Assembly (NCBI RefSeq): GCF_022965755.1
Contig: NZ_CP095187.1
Coordinates: 248,001 to 312,000, forward strand
DNA: 64,000 bases
Direction of reading: 5' to 3'
Origin: Pseudoxanthomonas sp. F37
GTDB taxonomy: Bacteria; Pseudomonadota; Gammaproteobacteria; Xanthomonadales; Xanthomonadaceae
Shown here: positions 27,510-36,461 of the stretch, piece by piece
How positions within the stretch are numbered: the first letter of the stretch is position 1
How the letters are laid out: every line of letters begins with the position of its first letter
The notes under the pieces: generated by a model
Seen by the model: only the letters and a program-made list of their open reading frames with translations
Database searches by the model: none
What the model was told of the DNA's origin: nothing
Position numbers and translations under genes: made by a program

Positions 27510-28388
27510 ATGTCGACGATCAACAAGGTGCCGGCCAGTGCCGGCGCGGAATGGCTGCTGGCGGGCTTCGCCCTGCTGAAGCGTGCGCCGGTGCCGCTGG
27601 CGACGCTGGCGGTGTTGTGGGGATTGTTGTCGATGGGCGTGATGCTGGTGGCGGTGACGCTGCCGGCCATGACGCTGGCCATGCAGCTCCTGCTTGTCCT
27701 CGCGGGGCCGTTGTTCTTCGCCGGCATGCTGTGGGCGGTACGCGAGGTCGACGAGGGTCGCCACGCGACGCCGTCCAACCTGCTGCAGCCGGTGCGCGAG
27801 GGCCATGCGCCCGCGCTGCTGGCCACGCTGTTGCCGCAGCTGCTGGCGGCGCTGGTGATGGGGGCCCTGCTGTTCGTTATGGTGGGCACCGAACAACTGC
27901 AGCGCCTGGCCGAGGTCTACCAGAAGATGCAGGCCATTGCCGCCGCCGGCGGTCAGCCGGATCCTGCCCTGGTCGAAGGCCTGCCGGCGGGCCGCCTGCT
28001 GCTGTGGCTGCTGCTGGTGGCGCTGGTCTTCGTGGCGGTGAAGTGGATGACGTTCGTCGCCTCACCCCAGATCCTGTTCCAGAACACGCATGTGATCGAC
28101 GCCATGCGCAACAGCCTGCGCGCGTGCGCCCACAACTGGACCGCGATGCTGGTGTTCTACCTGCTGGCGGGCATCGCGATCTTCGCCGTCGGCATGGGAT
28201 CGCTGCTGGTGGCGTCGCTGCTGGCGCTGGTCCTGGGGCCGACGCTCGCGATGGGGCTGTGGCAGTTCGTGCTGATGGCGGTCGTCATGCCGGTACTGGC
28301 GGGCGCGGCTTACACGGCGTGGCGGCAGATGCTGGGCGCGAGCCCGGTGCCGGGCGCATCGGCAGCGCCCACCCGGATCGAAGTCTGA
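27510..28388 (+). CDS. BPSS1780-type multi-spanning membrane protein
   Basis: Product of 292 aa with about six hydrophobic segments: two near residues 30-75, one near 105-120, one near 155-175, then two in the last third. KMTFVASPQILF-like text (WMTFVASPQILFQNTHV) and MRNSLRACAHNW are typical of the uncharacterised BPSS1780 family found beside unrelated genes in beta- and gammaproteobacteria. Function unknown. It follows the amidotransferase by 32 bases on the same strand and converges with tatC. Confidence 0.8.
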   Translation: MSTINKVPASAGAEWLLAGFALLKRAPVPLATLAVLWGLLSMGVMLVAVTLPAMTLAMQLLLVLAGPLFFAGMLWAVREVDEGRHATPSNLLQPVREGHAPALLATLLPQLLAALVMGALLFVMVGTEQLQRLAEVYQKMQAIAAAGGQPDPALVEGLPAGRLLLWLLLVALVFVAVKWMTFVASPQILFQNTHVIDAMRNSLRACAHNWTAMLVFYLLAGIAIFAVGMGSLLVASLLALVLGPTLAMGLWQFVLMAVVMPVLAGAAYTAWRQMLGASPVPGASAAPTRIEV

Positions 28389-28498
28389 GCCGTCCGTATC
28401 GCGACAAGATGGGCTGCGGTCGGACCGCGAAGCCGGCAGGGAATCGAGCGCGGTAGTGCCCCTTGCGCGCGCTGCCGCGTGCGCGGCGTCCTGTGCGC

Positions 28499-29257
28499 TC
28501 AGGCGCCGTCGGGGCGCGGGCGCGGCTTCAACCATCCTGCCGCCACGATGCCCAGCTCGTACAGCAGGCACATCGGGATGGCGAGCATCAGCTGCGAGAC
28601 CACGTCCGGCGGGGTGATCAGCGCGGCCACCACGAACACGCCGACGATGGCGTAGCCGCGGCCTTCGCGCAGCTGCTGCGGGGTCACCCAGCCCAGCAAC
28701 ACCATGATCACCAGCGCCACGGGCAGCTCGAAGCTGACGCCGAAGGCCAGGAAGATCACCATCACGAAGTCCAGGTACTTCGCCGGGTCCGGCGCCAGCG
28801 TCACGATGTCCGGCGTGAACACGGTCAGCGCGTGGAACACGCTGGGCAGCACCAGGAAGTACGCGAACGCGCAGCCGGCGTAGAACAGCACGATCGCCGA
28901 GACCAGCAACGGCATGGCCAGCCGCTTCTCGTGCCTGTACAGGCCGGGCGCGACGAAGCTCCAGGCCTGGAACAGCAGCCAGGGCGAGGACAGGAACAGG
29001 GCGAGGAAGAACGCCAGCTTGATCGGCGCGAAGAAGCCCGAGGTTGGGTCGCTGGCGATCATCTGGGTGGCCTGGCCGGCGGGCAGCTGGGAGATCAGCG
29101 GCCGGGCCAGGTGGTCGTACAGCTGGCGCACGAACGGCAACAGCGCCAGCAGGATCAGCCCGGTGCCCGCCAGTCCGCGGACCAGCCGCGTGCGCAGCTC
29201 CAGCAGGTGCTCCATCAGGCTGCTTTCGGCTTCCGGCCCGGACGCTTCGCGGTTCAT
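28499..29257 (-). CDS. tatC: Sec-independent protein translocase subunit TatC
   Basis: Six-helix inner-membrane receptor for twin-arginine signal peptides. The product is 252 aa. MEHLLELRTRLVR at the N-terminus and SPWLLFQAWSFVAPGLYRHEK are the conserved cytoplasmic regions, and FELPVALVIMVLLGWVTP follows. The C-terminus is PRPRPDGA. It overlaps tatB by 4 bases (ATGA). The gene order is tatA-tatB-tatC. Confidence 0.96.
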   Translation of the reverse strand: MNREASGPEAESSLMEHLLELRTRLVRGLAGTGLILLALLPFVRQLYDHLARPLISQLPAGQATQMIASDPTSGFFAPIKLAFFLALFLSSPWLLFQAWSFVAPGLYRHEKRLAMPLLVSAIVLFYAGCAFAYFLVLPSVFHALTVFTPDIVTLAPDPAKYLDFVMVIFLAFGVSFELPVALVIMVLLGWVTPQQLREGRGYAIVGVFVVAALITPPDVVSQLMLAIPMCLLYELGIVAAGWLKPRPRPDGA

Positions 29258-29760
29258 CGCGGCTCCTTCGGCGGGAACAGGTCGGCCGTGGTGCCCACGT
29301 CGGAGGCCTGCGCCTGTTCGCCCCGCGCCTCGTCGTGCACGTCCGTGGTCGAGGCCAGGCGGCCTTCCTCTTCGATCGCCGGAGCCGGATCGGGCGCGGC
29401 GGCCGGCGGCTTGGCGAGCGCGGGCGGCGTGATCGCGGATTCGACGTCCTCGCGCAGGGCCCTGGCATCGTCGCGCGCCGCCTGGCGCACTTCCTCGAAC
29501 TGGCGTTCGGTCTCGCGCGCGCTGTCGCGGATGCGCTGCTCGGTGTCGCGCAGGGCGTCCTGGGCGTCCTTGAGGTTGCGCTTCAGTTCCTCGGAAGCGA
29601 GCTCGCGCTCCAGCTCGTCCTTGACCGAGTACCACTGCGCACGCGCGCGGCGCACCCACAGCCCGGCGAACCGGGCCGCCTTGGGCAGGCGTTCGGGGCC
29701 GAGCACGATCAACGCGACGACCGCGATGACCAGCAGTTCACTGAAACCGATGTCGAACAT
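29254..29760 (-). CDS. tatB: Sec-independent protein translocase subunit TatB
   Basis: Product of 168 aa. The MFDIGFSELLVIAVVALIVLGPERLP N-terminal helix with the conserved Glu and GPxxLP hinge is followed by an amphipathic helix and a charged coiled segment up to about residue 110. A variable Ala/Pro tail completes it. TatB binds TatC and receives substrates. It is 24 bases after tatA. Confidence 0.95.
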   Translation of the reverse strand: MFDIGFSELLVIAVVALIVLGPERLPKAARFAGLWVRRARAQWYSVKDELERELASEELKRNLKDAQDALRDTEQRIRDSARETERQFEEVRQAARDDARALREDVESAITPPALAKPPAAAPDPAPAIEEEGRLASTTDVHDEARGEQAQASDVGTTADLFPPKEPR

Positions 29761-29784
29761 GGTCGCGGCGGATGCCCCGCCGGA

Positions 29785-30003
29785 TCAGCTGGCGTCGCGG
29801 TCGCGCTCTTTGGAGGCGCTGGTTTCGTCGTTGCGGGACTGGTCGCCCAGCTGGCCGGCCGGCTTGTCGTCGCGCATGCCTTCCTTGAAGCCCTTCACGG
29901 CCTCGCCGAGGTCCTTGCCGGCGCTGCGCAGGCGCTTGGTGCCGAAGACCAGCAGCACGACCACCAGCACGATGATCCAATGCCAGATGCTCAAACCGCC
30001 CAT
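29785..30003 (-). CDS. tatA: Sec-independent protein translocase subunit TatA
   Basis: Product of 72 aa. It has a single N-terminal helix ([16 protein letters not shown]), the [24 protein letters not shown] hinge and amphipathic helix, then a short polar tail. It oligomerises to form the pore of the Tat system. It heads the tat operon; the SYLF gene lies upstream on the same strand with an 81-base gap. Confidence 0.95.
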   Translation of the reverse strand: MGGLSIWHWIIVLVVVLLVFGTKRLRSAGKDLGEAVKGFKEGMRDDKPAGQLGDQSRNDETSASKERDRDAS

Positions 30004-30084
30004 GGTGTGCTCGCAGGAAAAGTTGGGGCGCTCAGGATAGCGCAGGCGGGGGGTGAGGATGTCACCGCCCGCCCATGACGTCCG

Positions 30085-30942
30085 TTACGGTGTGCCGTCC
30101 AGCGGCTCGGTGCGCACCTCGCCCTCCTGCACCGGCTCGAAGCCCTGCGTCTGCGCGGGCGCCTCCACCACCACCGGCGCCACCGCCGGTGCAGGCGCCT
30201 GCGCCGTGGCGGGCGCTGCGGCGCCGCCGGTGCCGCGGTTGCCGCGGGCCAGCTCGGTGACTTCCTCCAGCTGGTCGCGGAAGCCGACCACGGCATCGGA
30301 CGGTCGCCCGGCGCGGCTCTCGAAGATGGCGCGCGGGGTGGCCGCGCTGCCGTAGACGGCCGTGTTGGCCTCGTCATCGATCTGCAGCACGGCGCCATCC
30401 AGGGCCACGCCCGCGAACAGGCCGCGCGCGCGCGACCACGACCAGATTTCGGCCTTCAGCTGGCCGTCGGTGGCGGCGCTGGCGTTGCGGCCCACCGGCC
30501 CCGCGGCCACGCCGGCGTCGGCGCCCAGGGTGACCTTGCCGTTGACGATGGAATCCAGCGACCGGTCGTTGCGGAACACCAGCACCACGTCCGAGGACTG
30601 CACGCCGGCCTGGAAGCCGATGCTGCCGCCGGTGAGCTTGACGAAGACCGGCTGCGACCAGCTGCCGTCGGGGTTCTTCACCGACATCAGGCCATGGCCG
30701 CGGCGACCGCCGATCACCAGCCCGGCCTTCAGGGTGTCGGGGATGACGATGATCGCCTTGCCTTCGTCCAGCAGCTTGTCGGGAATGCCGTTCTCGGGGA
30801 TGCGCTGGATCTCGTTGAGCACGCGCACCGCATTGGTGGCGCGCTCGTCCTCCTTCGGCCCCGCGATGGCCTGGCCAGCGAACAGGGCGGCGGCCAGCGC
30901 GAGCGCGGTGGGCGGCAGCAGGCGGCGGGAGGTGCGGTTCAT
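30085..30942 (-). CDS. Secreted SYLF (Ysc84) lipid-binding domain protein
   Basis: Product of 285 aa. A signal peptide (ALALAAALFAGQAIA) is followed by a SYLF domain: KAIIVIPDTLKAGLVIGGRRGHGLM, SIGFQAGVQSSDVVLVFRN and AGPVGRNASAATDGQLKAEIWSWSRARGLFAGVALDG. A Pro/Ala/Val-rich tail with PAPAVAPVVVEAP runs from about residue 235. SYLF domains bind phosphoinositides in eukaryotes; in bacteria they are periplasmic or secreted and of unknown role. The start MNRTSRR precedes the signal directly. Confidence 0.88.
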   Translation of the reverse strand: MNRTSRRLLPPTALALAAALFAGQAIAGPKEDERATNAVRVLNEIQRIPENGIPDKLLDEGKAIIVIPDTLKAGLVIGGRRGHGLMSVKNPDGSWSQPVFVKLTGGSIGFQAGVQSSDVVLVFRNDRSLDSIVNGKVTLGADAGVAAGPVGRNASAATDGQLKAEIWSWSRARGLFAGVALDGAVLQIDDEANTAVYGSAATPRAIFESRAGRPSDAVVGFRDQLEEVTELARGNRGTGGAAAPATAQAPAPAVAPVVVEAPAQTQGFEPVQEGEVRTEPLDGTP

Positions 30943-31077
30943 GGCGGGCTCCGTAAGCGAAATCGCAGCAGCACGCTGCAAGCGGTTGAAAGTAGGCGGG
31001 CGCGGATGAATCGGTGCTGACGCCGGCGGCTGCCGTGAAGGCCGGTGTGTCCGGGCCGTGCGGTCGGTCCGCTCTGC

Positions 31078-31083
31078 CACAAT
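31078..31083 (+). promoter_or_regulatory. Putative -10 hexamer for a leaderless hemH transcript
   Basis: CACAAT ends 6 bases before the hemH ATG (31090), which has no Shine-Dalgarno. The position matches the other TACAAT-type sites in the window. Confidence 0.4.
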
Positions 31084-31089
31084 ACGCGG

Positions 31090-32055
31090 ATGAACGACAC
31101 GCCCTCCACCGCCCTGCTCATCGTCAACCTGGGAACGCCGGAAGCGCCCACGCCGCGCGCGGTCAGGCGTTACCTGGCCCAGTTCCTGCACGACCATCGC
31201 GTGGTGCAGCTGACGCGCTGGCTGTGGTGCCCGCTGCTGCATTTCATCATCCTGCCGCTGCGCGGCCCGAAGGCCGCCGCGAAATACGCCAGCATCTGGA
31301 TGCCGGAAGGTTCGCCGCTGGCGGTGTACACGCGGCGGCTGGCCGGCGCGGTGCAGACCCGTCTGCCGGAATGGCGTGTGCAGGAGGCCATGCGCTACGG
31401 CGAGCCCTCCATCGGCGCGCGCCTGCAGGCATGGCGGGCCGAAGGGGTGCGCAAGGTGGTGGTATTGCCGCTTTATCCGCAGTACTCGACCACGACCACC
31501 GAGTCGGTGCGCGATGTGGTGGCGCGCGAGGCCAGCGGCCTGGAAGTGCGGTTCATCGAAGACTATCCGGTCGATCCCGGCTGGGTCGCGGCGGTGGCCG
31601 GATCGATCCGGTCCTGGCGTGCGCAACACGGCGCGGGCGAGCACCTGGTGTTCTCCTACCACGGGCTGCCGCAGCGGCTGGCGCGCAACGGCGACCCGTA
31701 CCCGCAGCGCTGCGAAGCCAGCACGCGGGCCATCGCGCAGGCGTTGGGCCTGCATGATGGCGAATGGACGCTGACCTACCAGTCGCGCTTCGGCAAGGAG
31801 CGCTGGCTGGAACCGGCCACGGACGCCACGCTGCAGGCGATGGCCGCGCGCGGCGTGCGGCGGGTCGACGTGGTGTGCCCCGGCTTCGCGGTGGATTGCC
31901 TGGAGACGCTGGAGGAGATCGCGATGCAGAACGCCGAGCTGTTCCATGCGGCCGGTGGCGGGTCGCTGCGCTACATCCCCTGCCTCAACGACGCGCCCGC
32001 GCATGCCGACGCGCTGGCGGGGCTGGCGCGCCGGGCCGCAGACGAAGCGGCATGA
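31090..32055 (+). CDS. hemH: Ferrochelatase HemH
   Basis: Inserts Fe2+ into protoporphyrin IX, the last step of heme synthesis. The product is 321 aa. ALLIVNLGTPEAPTP, PLYPQYSTTTTESV, the catalytic His in FSYHGLPQR and CPGFAVDCLETLEEI are diagnostic. The ATG at 31090 is preferred over 31045 because MNDTPSTALLIVNLG is the family start. The downstream hydrolase gene overlaps its stop by 4 bases. Confidence 0.95.
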   Translation: MNDTPSTALLIVNLGTPEAPTPRAVRRYLAQFLHDHRVVQLTRWLWCPLLHFIILPLRGPKAAAKYASIWMPEGSPLAVYTRRLAGAVQTRLPEWRVQEAMRYGEPSIGARLQAWRAEGVRKVVVLPLYPQYSTTTTESVRDVVAREASGLEVRFIEDYPVDPGWVAAVAGSIRSWRAQHGAGEHLVFSYHGLPQRLARNGDPYPQRCEASTRAIAQALGLHDGEWTLTYQSRFGKERWLEPATDATLQAMAARGVRRVDVVCPGFAVDCLETLEEIAMQNAELFHAAGGGSLRYIPCLNDAPAHADALAGLARRAADEAA

Positions 32056-32897
32056 CCTTGCGCGAATTCGAGCTCGACATCCCGCTCGGGCGCATCACCG
32101 GCCTGCGCGCGGGCCACCACGGCCCGCGCGTGCTGGCACTGCACGGCTGGCTGGACAACGCCGCCAGCTTCCTGCCGTTGGCCGCCCACCTGCCGGACCT
32201 GCAACTGGTGGCGCCGGACCTGCCCGGCCATGGTCGCAGCGCGCATCTGGCGCCGGGCGCGGAATACACCAGCGGCGTGGCGGTGAACGCGGTGCTCGAC
32301 ATCGCCGATGCGCTGGGCTGGGAGACGTTCTGCCTGCTGGGACATTCGATGGGGGCCGGCATCGCCAGCCTGCTGGCGGCCGCCGTGCCGCACCGCGTGC
32401 AGCGGCTGGTGGTGATCGAGGCACTGGGCGGGCTGGCCGAAACGGTCGAACGCACGGCCGACCGCTGGCGCGAGGCCATCGCCGCGGCGCGCGCGTTGCC
32501 GGGCAAGCGGTTGCGGGTATTCGCCGATCTGGCCGCGCCGGTGCGCGCGCGCATGCAGGCCAACCAGTTGAGCGAAGCGGCTGCACGGTTGCTGGTCGAA
32601 CGGGGCGTGCGGCCGGTCGAGGGCGGCTTCGTGTGGAGCAGCGACCCGCGCCTGACCCTGCCCACGCCGCAGCGCCTGGACGAGGCGCAGCTGGCGGCGC
32701 TGGTGGCCGGCATCGGCTGCCCGACCACCGTGGTCTACGCCGATCCGCCGCAGCCGTATTTCCCCGAGCCGTTGCGCAGCCGGCGGGCCAGTCTGCTGCC
32801 CGATGGCCGGCTGCACGTCGTCGCCGGTACGCATCACCTCCACATGGAGGACCCGGCCCGCGTCGCGACGTTGATAGGCCCGTTCCTGCGGGCCTGA
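32052..32897 (+). CDS. Alpha/beta hydrolase coupled to hemH
   Basis: Product of 281 aa. It has the oxyanion segment LALHGWLDNAASF, the nucleophile in LLGHSMGAG, PDLPGHGRSAH, and a C-terminal His in GTHHLHME. It resembles the serine hydrolase-like/MhpC group; no substrate can be inferred. The ATGA overlap with hemH shows co-translation. The same pair is common in this family, but a heme role is not established. Confidence 0.85.
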   Translation: MTLREFELDIPLGRITGLRAGHHGPRVLALHGWLDNAASFLPLAAHLPDLQLVAPDLPGHGRSAHLAPGAEYTSGVAVNAVLDIADALGWETFCLLGHSMGAGIASLLAAAVPHRVQRLVVIEALGGLAETVERTADRWREAIAAARALPGKRLRVFADLAAPVRARMQANQLSEAAARLLVERGVRPVEGGFVWSSDPRLTLPTPQRLDEAQLAALVAGIGCPTTVVYADPPQPYFPEPLRSRRASLLPDGRLHVVAGTHHLHMEDPARVATLIGPFLRA

Positions 32898-32934
32898 TCG
32901 GTCCGGCCTGGCGCGGTGGAAATCCAGCGCCGGG

Positions 32935-32964
32935 CGGTGTCGCCCTTGCGCATGGGCGACACCG
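32935..32964. terminator. 11-bp perfect stem-loop between convergent genes
   Basis: CGGTGTCGCCC (32935-32945) pairs fully with GGGCGACACCG (32954-32964) around an 8-base loop. It lies between the hydrolase stop (32897) and the convergent YgjP-like stop (33031) and has no T-run, so it can act in both directions only as a non-canonical terminator or mRNA 3' protector. Confidence 0.5.
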
Positions 32965-33030
32965 GCAGGGACATGGCAGCGTCAACCGGAAAAGCGAGGC
33001 CGCCGGCCGTGCCGGCAGTCGCGCGGCTCG

Positions 33031-33819
33031 TCAGTCCCCGGCCAGCAGCCCGTGCAGGCGGGCTTTCAGCCGGCGCCCTTCGGCGTGGAACCAGGCGCGT
33101 TCGTCGCGCCAGGCCGGGAAGCGGGCCTCGACTTCGTGCCAGAACGCCGGCGAGTGGTTGGCCTGCAGCAGGTGGCACAGCTCGTGGACCAGCACGTACT
33201 CGAACGCCGAAGGCCGGCCCAGGACCAGCGCGAGGTCCAGGGTGAGCGTGCCGTCCGGCGCCAGCGAGCCCCATTGCGACGACATCACCTTCAGCCGGAT
33301 CTGCCGAGGCGCGCGTGGCAACCCCGTGAGATAGCCGGGCAGCCAGCGTCCGATGTCGGCGCGCGCCTCGGCTTCGTAGAACGCGCGCAGCGTCCGCCGC
33401 AGCGAGGCGGCGCTGGCGCGTGCGGGCAGCTCGACATGGACGCTGTCGTCCTGCCGGGTGATGCGGGCGAAGCGGCCTGCGTGCCAGTGCAGCGGGAGGT
33501 TCTCGCCGCGCAGCGGCAGGCGCGTGGCGGCACCCGGAACGAGCGCCACGACGTCCTCATCCGGCGCATGGCGCGCCAGTTGTCCCGCCACCCAGTCGCG
33601 GTGCTGCTGCAGGAAACGATCCCCTGAGACCAGGCTGGCGCGCCACGGCACGGTGAGCCGCGCCCCGCGCTCGTCGACGCTCAGCTTCAGGCGCTTGGCA
33701 CGGGGGTCGCGCACCCGCTGCACTGTGATCGTGCGACCGTCCTCCAGCGCCAGATCGACCGTGTCGCGTTCTACGCTGCGGGGCGCGCGGGCGATCAGGC
33801 GGTGCAGGGGCGGGGACAT
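33031..33819 (-). CDS. YgjP-like metal-dependent hydrolase (M48-related)
   Basis: Product of 262 aa. The zinc motif HELCHLLQANHSPAFWHEVEA (HExxH with a downstream Glu) and QIRLKVMSSQWGSLAPDG are typical of the YgjP/WLM-like family (PF01863). Its Escherichia coli member has been linked to UTP pyrophosphatase activity; I take no position for this one. The N-terminal half carries RAKRLKLSVDERG, conserved in this family. It converges with the hemH operon. Confidence 0.87.
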   Translation of the reverse strand: MSPPLHRLIARAPRSVERDTVDLALEDGRTITVQRVRDPRAKRLKLSVDERGARLTVPWRASLVSGDRFLQQHRDWVAGQLARHAPDEDVVALVPGAATRLPLRGENLPLHWHAGRFARITRQDDSVHVELPARASAASLRRTLRAFYEAEARADIGRWLPGYLTGLPRAPRQIRLKVMSSQWGSLAPDGTLTLDLALVLGRPSAFEYVLVHELCHLLQANHSPAFWHEVEARFPAWRDERAWFHAEGRRLKARLHGLLAGD

Positions 33820-33880
33820 GTCCCTGCATTGTAAAGCGGTGATGACGCGCCTGCGGAAGCAGGCGCGTCGGGTGGAGGCA

Positions 33881-34243
33881 TCAGCGGCCGCCGTAGCTGT
33901 GGACGAGCGGGGCCTGGCGGTAGAACGCAGTCGTGTCGTAAGGCAGGTTGGCCTGGTCCGCCGTCGCCGCGTAAACCGCCTCCACGCGCGGGTTGGCGCG
34001 ATGGGCGATCCGCCGGTTCGCCTGCTGTTGCCAGCGCGCCAGCAGGCGCTCGCATCGCTGGGCCAGTGCTGCCGGATCCGGGTGGTTGGCGAAGGCCGCA
34101 TCGGAGCACTGGCGGGCGAACGTGTGTCCGGCCTGCGTCATGGTGCCCGGAACGGTCAGTGTCTGGGCCTGCGTCTGCGCCCATGCCGGGACGCAGAACA
34201 GAGCGGCGGAGAACAGGGCAGCGGAGAGCGAAATCAGTTTCAT
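33881..34243 (-). CDS. Small secreted protein of unknown function
   Basis: Product of 120 aa with a clear signal peptide (LFSAALFCVPAWA). The mature part has two Cys (RQCSDAAF and QRCERLLARW), suggesting one disulfide, and ends TTAFYRQAPLVHSYGGR. No known domain is recognised; it is loosely UrcA-like in size and layout. Start 34243 chosen by the signal peptide. The 273 bases upstream, to rdgC, show no gene. Confidence 0.65.
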   Translation of the reverse strand: MKLISLSAALFSAALFCVPAWAQTQAQTLTVPGTMTQAGHTFARQCSDAAFANHPDPAALAQRCERLLARWQQQANRRIAHRANPRVEAVYAATADQANLPYDTTAFYRQAPLVHSYGGR

Positions 34244-34516
34244 GACAACTCCTCGGTGGGTGGACACGTGCGTCCGCCGGCAGGGCGAGCGCTCCTTGCA
34301 GGTACGCCGAAGGGGGGCCGAGCGTCGCAGCCCCCCAGGTTCCGGCGCCGCTCGACTGCCGGTGGGCCGGGCGGTGGGAGATGGACGGGCATTCCTCGGG
34401 GCGCGCCGGACCGCGCGCTGCCGGAGGAGGGCGCTCGTGCACGACCTGCCGCCCCTGCAACCTACCGCGCATTGCGCCGCCGGGCAAACGGACCCGGTGG
34501 TCGGCGTGAGTGAGGC

Positions 34517-35419
34517 TCAGTCCGCCTTGCTGAGCTTCAGCGCGTGCTCCAGCACCAGGAACAGCCGCTTCAGTTCGCCCGCCATCAGGGCGAAGCGGGC
34601 GTCGAGTTCGGCGCGCAGGTCGTCGTGCTCGGTGTTCTCCAGCTGGTCGACCGCGCCGTCGAGGAATTTCAGCTTGCGCACGATCAGGTCCTCGCCGAGG
34701 ACGAACGACACGTGGTCGTCCAGCACCAGCGCCAGCTTGGTGACCTGCTTGCCGGCTTCCAGGTGCTTGGCGATCTCGTCGCTCTGCAGCTCCTGGTTCT
34801 GGCATTTGACCACCGCACCGCCTTCCATCGCGTCCTTCAGCTCGCACTCCTCGCCCAGCGACAGGCCCTCGGGCAGCGGCTCGCCGGCGATCCAGCCGGT
34901 CAGCACGCTGCGCGGCGCGACTTCGGCATTGAGCGGCAGCGCGGGGAAGCTGCCCAGCGCGCGGCGCACTTCCGAGACCACGTTCTCGCCGGTCTTGCGC
35001 GAGGAGGCATCGACGGCGATGAAGCCGTGTTCCAGGTCGATCAGCGCATCGGTGCGCGAGGGTTTGACGAAGGCGCGCGGCAGCAGTTCGTGCAGCAGGT
35101 CGTCCTTCAGTCGCTTGCGGGTCTTGCCGCCGGGCTTGCGGCCTTCCTTCTCCTCGATCTCCAGCAGCTTCTTCTGCAGCAGGTCGTTGACCACCGCGCC
35201 GGGCAGGATCTTGTCCTCGCCGCCGACGCTCAGCCAGATGGCATCGTTGATGCGGTGGGACAGCGCTTCTTCACCGCGGCCGAACGGCGAGATGAAGCCA
35301 CGCGAGGACAGTTCGAGCGGGCCGACGGGCTTGAGCGCGGCTTCCGGGAGCAGCTCGTCGAGCTGGGAGAAATCGAGGGAGGTGGGGAAGCGGAACAGCG
35401 TGAGATTGCGGAAGAACAT
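34517..35419 (-). CDS. rdgC: Recombination-associated protein RdgC
   Basis: Ring-shaped DNA-binding dimer that inhibits RecA-promoted strand exchange. The product is 300 aa. MFFRNLTLFRF at the N-terminus, SRGFISPFGRGEEALSH, and the C-terminal VSFVLGEDLIVRKLKFLD are characteristic. It follows ttcA on the same strand, separated by an 86-base repeat that also forms the end of ttcA. Confidence 0.93.
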   Translation of the reverse strand: MFFRNLTLFRFPTSLDFSQLDELLPEAALKPVGPLELSSRGFISPFGRGEEALSHRINDAIWLSVGGEDKILPGAVVNDLLQKKLLEIEEKEGRKPGGKTRKRLKDDLLHELLPRAFVKPSRTDALIDLEHGFIAVDASSRKTGENVVSEVRRALGSFPALPLNAEVAPRSVLTGWIAGEPLPEGLSLGEECELKDAMEGGAVVKCQNQELQSDEIAKHLEAGKQVTKLALVLDDHVSFVLGEDLIVRKLKFLDGAVDQLENTEHDDLRAELDARFALMAGELKRLFLVLEHALKLSKAD

Positions 35420-35432
35420 TGAAGAGCCGGAA

Positions 35433-35538
35433 GTGGGGAACAGGGAGTGGGGAATCGAAGCGGCAGGAGCGAAGGACGTGGCGAGGGAAACGAAGCGCTC
35501 GGCTTCTACGATTCCCCATTCTCCAATCCCGATTCCCC
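35433..35538. repeat. Imperfect inverted repeat of GGGGAATCG units overlapping the ttcA 3' end
   Basis: Left arm: TGGGGAACAGGGAGTGGGGA then ATCGAAG (35433-35460). Right arm (35503-35538): CTTCTACGATTCCCC followed by ATTCTCCAATCCCGATTCCCC. The arms are imperfect reverse complements and each consists of repeated GGGAAT-type units, as in dispersed xanthomonad repeats. The right arm supplies the last nine codons and stop of ttcA. Confidence 0.7.
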
Positions 35539-36417
35539 GCCTGCCAGCCACGCATGCACATCAGGCAACGCGGCACCTTCGCGGTGGCCGAGCGACAGGA
35601 AATCGAACAGCTTCGGGTCGGACAGCTGCGAAGGGCGGATGTCGCCCAGCGCGCGCGCGATGGTCTCGATGCGGCCGGGGGACTCGCGTTCCCACGCGTC
35701 CATCATCCTCTTGACCTGCTTGCGCTGCAGGTTCTCCTGGCTGCCGCACAGGTTGCAGGGAATGATGGGGAAGGCCTTCGCTTCCGCGTACTGCGCGATG
35801 TCGTCTTCGCGCACGTAGGCCAGCGGGCGGATCACCACATGCTTGCCGTTGTCCGACAGCAGCTTGGGCGGCATGCCGGAGAGCTTGGCGTGGAAGAACA
35901 GGTTCAGGAAGAACGTGGCCACCAGGTCGTCGCGGTGGTGGCCCAGCGCGATCTTGGTGAAACCGTTCTCCTCGGCGTAGCTGTACAGCGCGCCGCGGCG
36001 CAGGCGCGAGCACAGCGAGCACATGGTCTTGCCTTCCGGAATCACCCGGCTGACCACCGAATAGGTGTCCTGCTCGATGATGTGGAACGGCACGCCCACG
36101 CGTTCCAGGTATCCCGGCAGCACGTGTTCGGGGAAGTCCGGCTGCTTCTGGTCCAGGTTCACCGCCACCAGGTCGAAGCGGACCGGCGCCTTCTTCTGCA
36201 GTTGCAGGAGGATGTCCAGCATCGTGTAGCTGTCCTTGCCGCCGGACAGGCACACCATCACCTTGTCGCCTTCCTCGATCATGCCGAAGTCGGCGATCGC
36301 CTGGCCCACCTGGCGGCGCAGGCGCTTGGCCAGCTTGCCCTGCTCGTGCACGCTGCGGCGCGGATCGGCGGCCGGGCGGCGCAGGACGGGGTCGGGCAGG
36401 GGCAGGACGGTGTTCAT
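35506..36417 (-). CDS. ttcA: tRNA 2-thiocytidine biosynthesis protein TtcA
   Basis: PP-loop enzyme that thiolates C32 of some tRNAs using a 4Fe-4S cluster. The product is 303 aa. The P-loop is [12 protein letters not shown], and the cluster/persulfide cysteines lie in CSLC ([11 protein letters not shown]) and CNLCGSQ. The final ESGLENGES comes from the adjoining intergenic repeat, so the true conserved protein ends near the preceding AWLAGG. The N-terminus is [10 protein letters not shown]. Confidence 0.95.
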   Translation of the reverse strand: MNTVLPLPDPVLRRPAADPRRSVHEQGKLAKRLRRQVGQAIADFGMIEEGDKVMVCLSGGKDSYTMLDILLQLQKKAPVRFDLVAVNLDQKQPDFPEHVLPGYLERVGVPFHIIEQDTYSVVSRVIPEGKTMCSLCSRLRRGALYSYAEENGFTKIALGHHRDDLVATFFLNLFFHAKLSGMPPKLLSDNGKHVVIRPLAYVREDDIAQYAEAKAFPIIPCNLCGSQENLQRKQVKRMMDAWERESPGRIETIARALGDIRPSQLSDPKLFDFLSLGHREGAALPDVHAWLAGGESGLENGES

Positions 36418-36461
36418 CCCCTCATTCTACCCGGCCCCTCCCTCCCCTCATGCGCCCGCGC

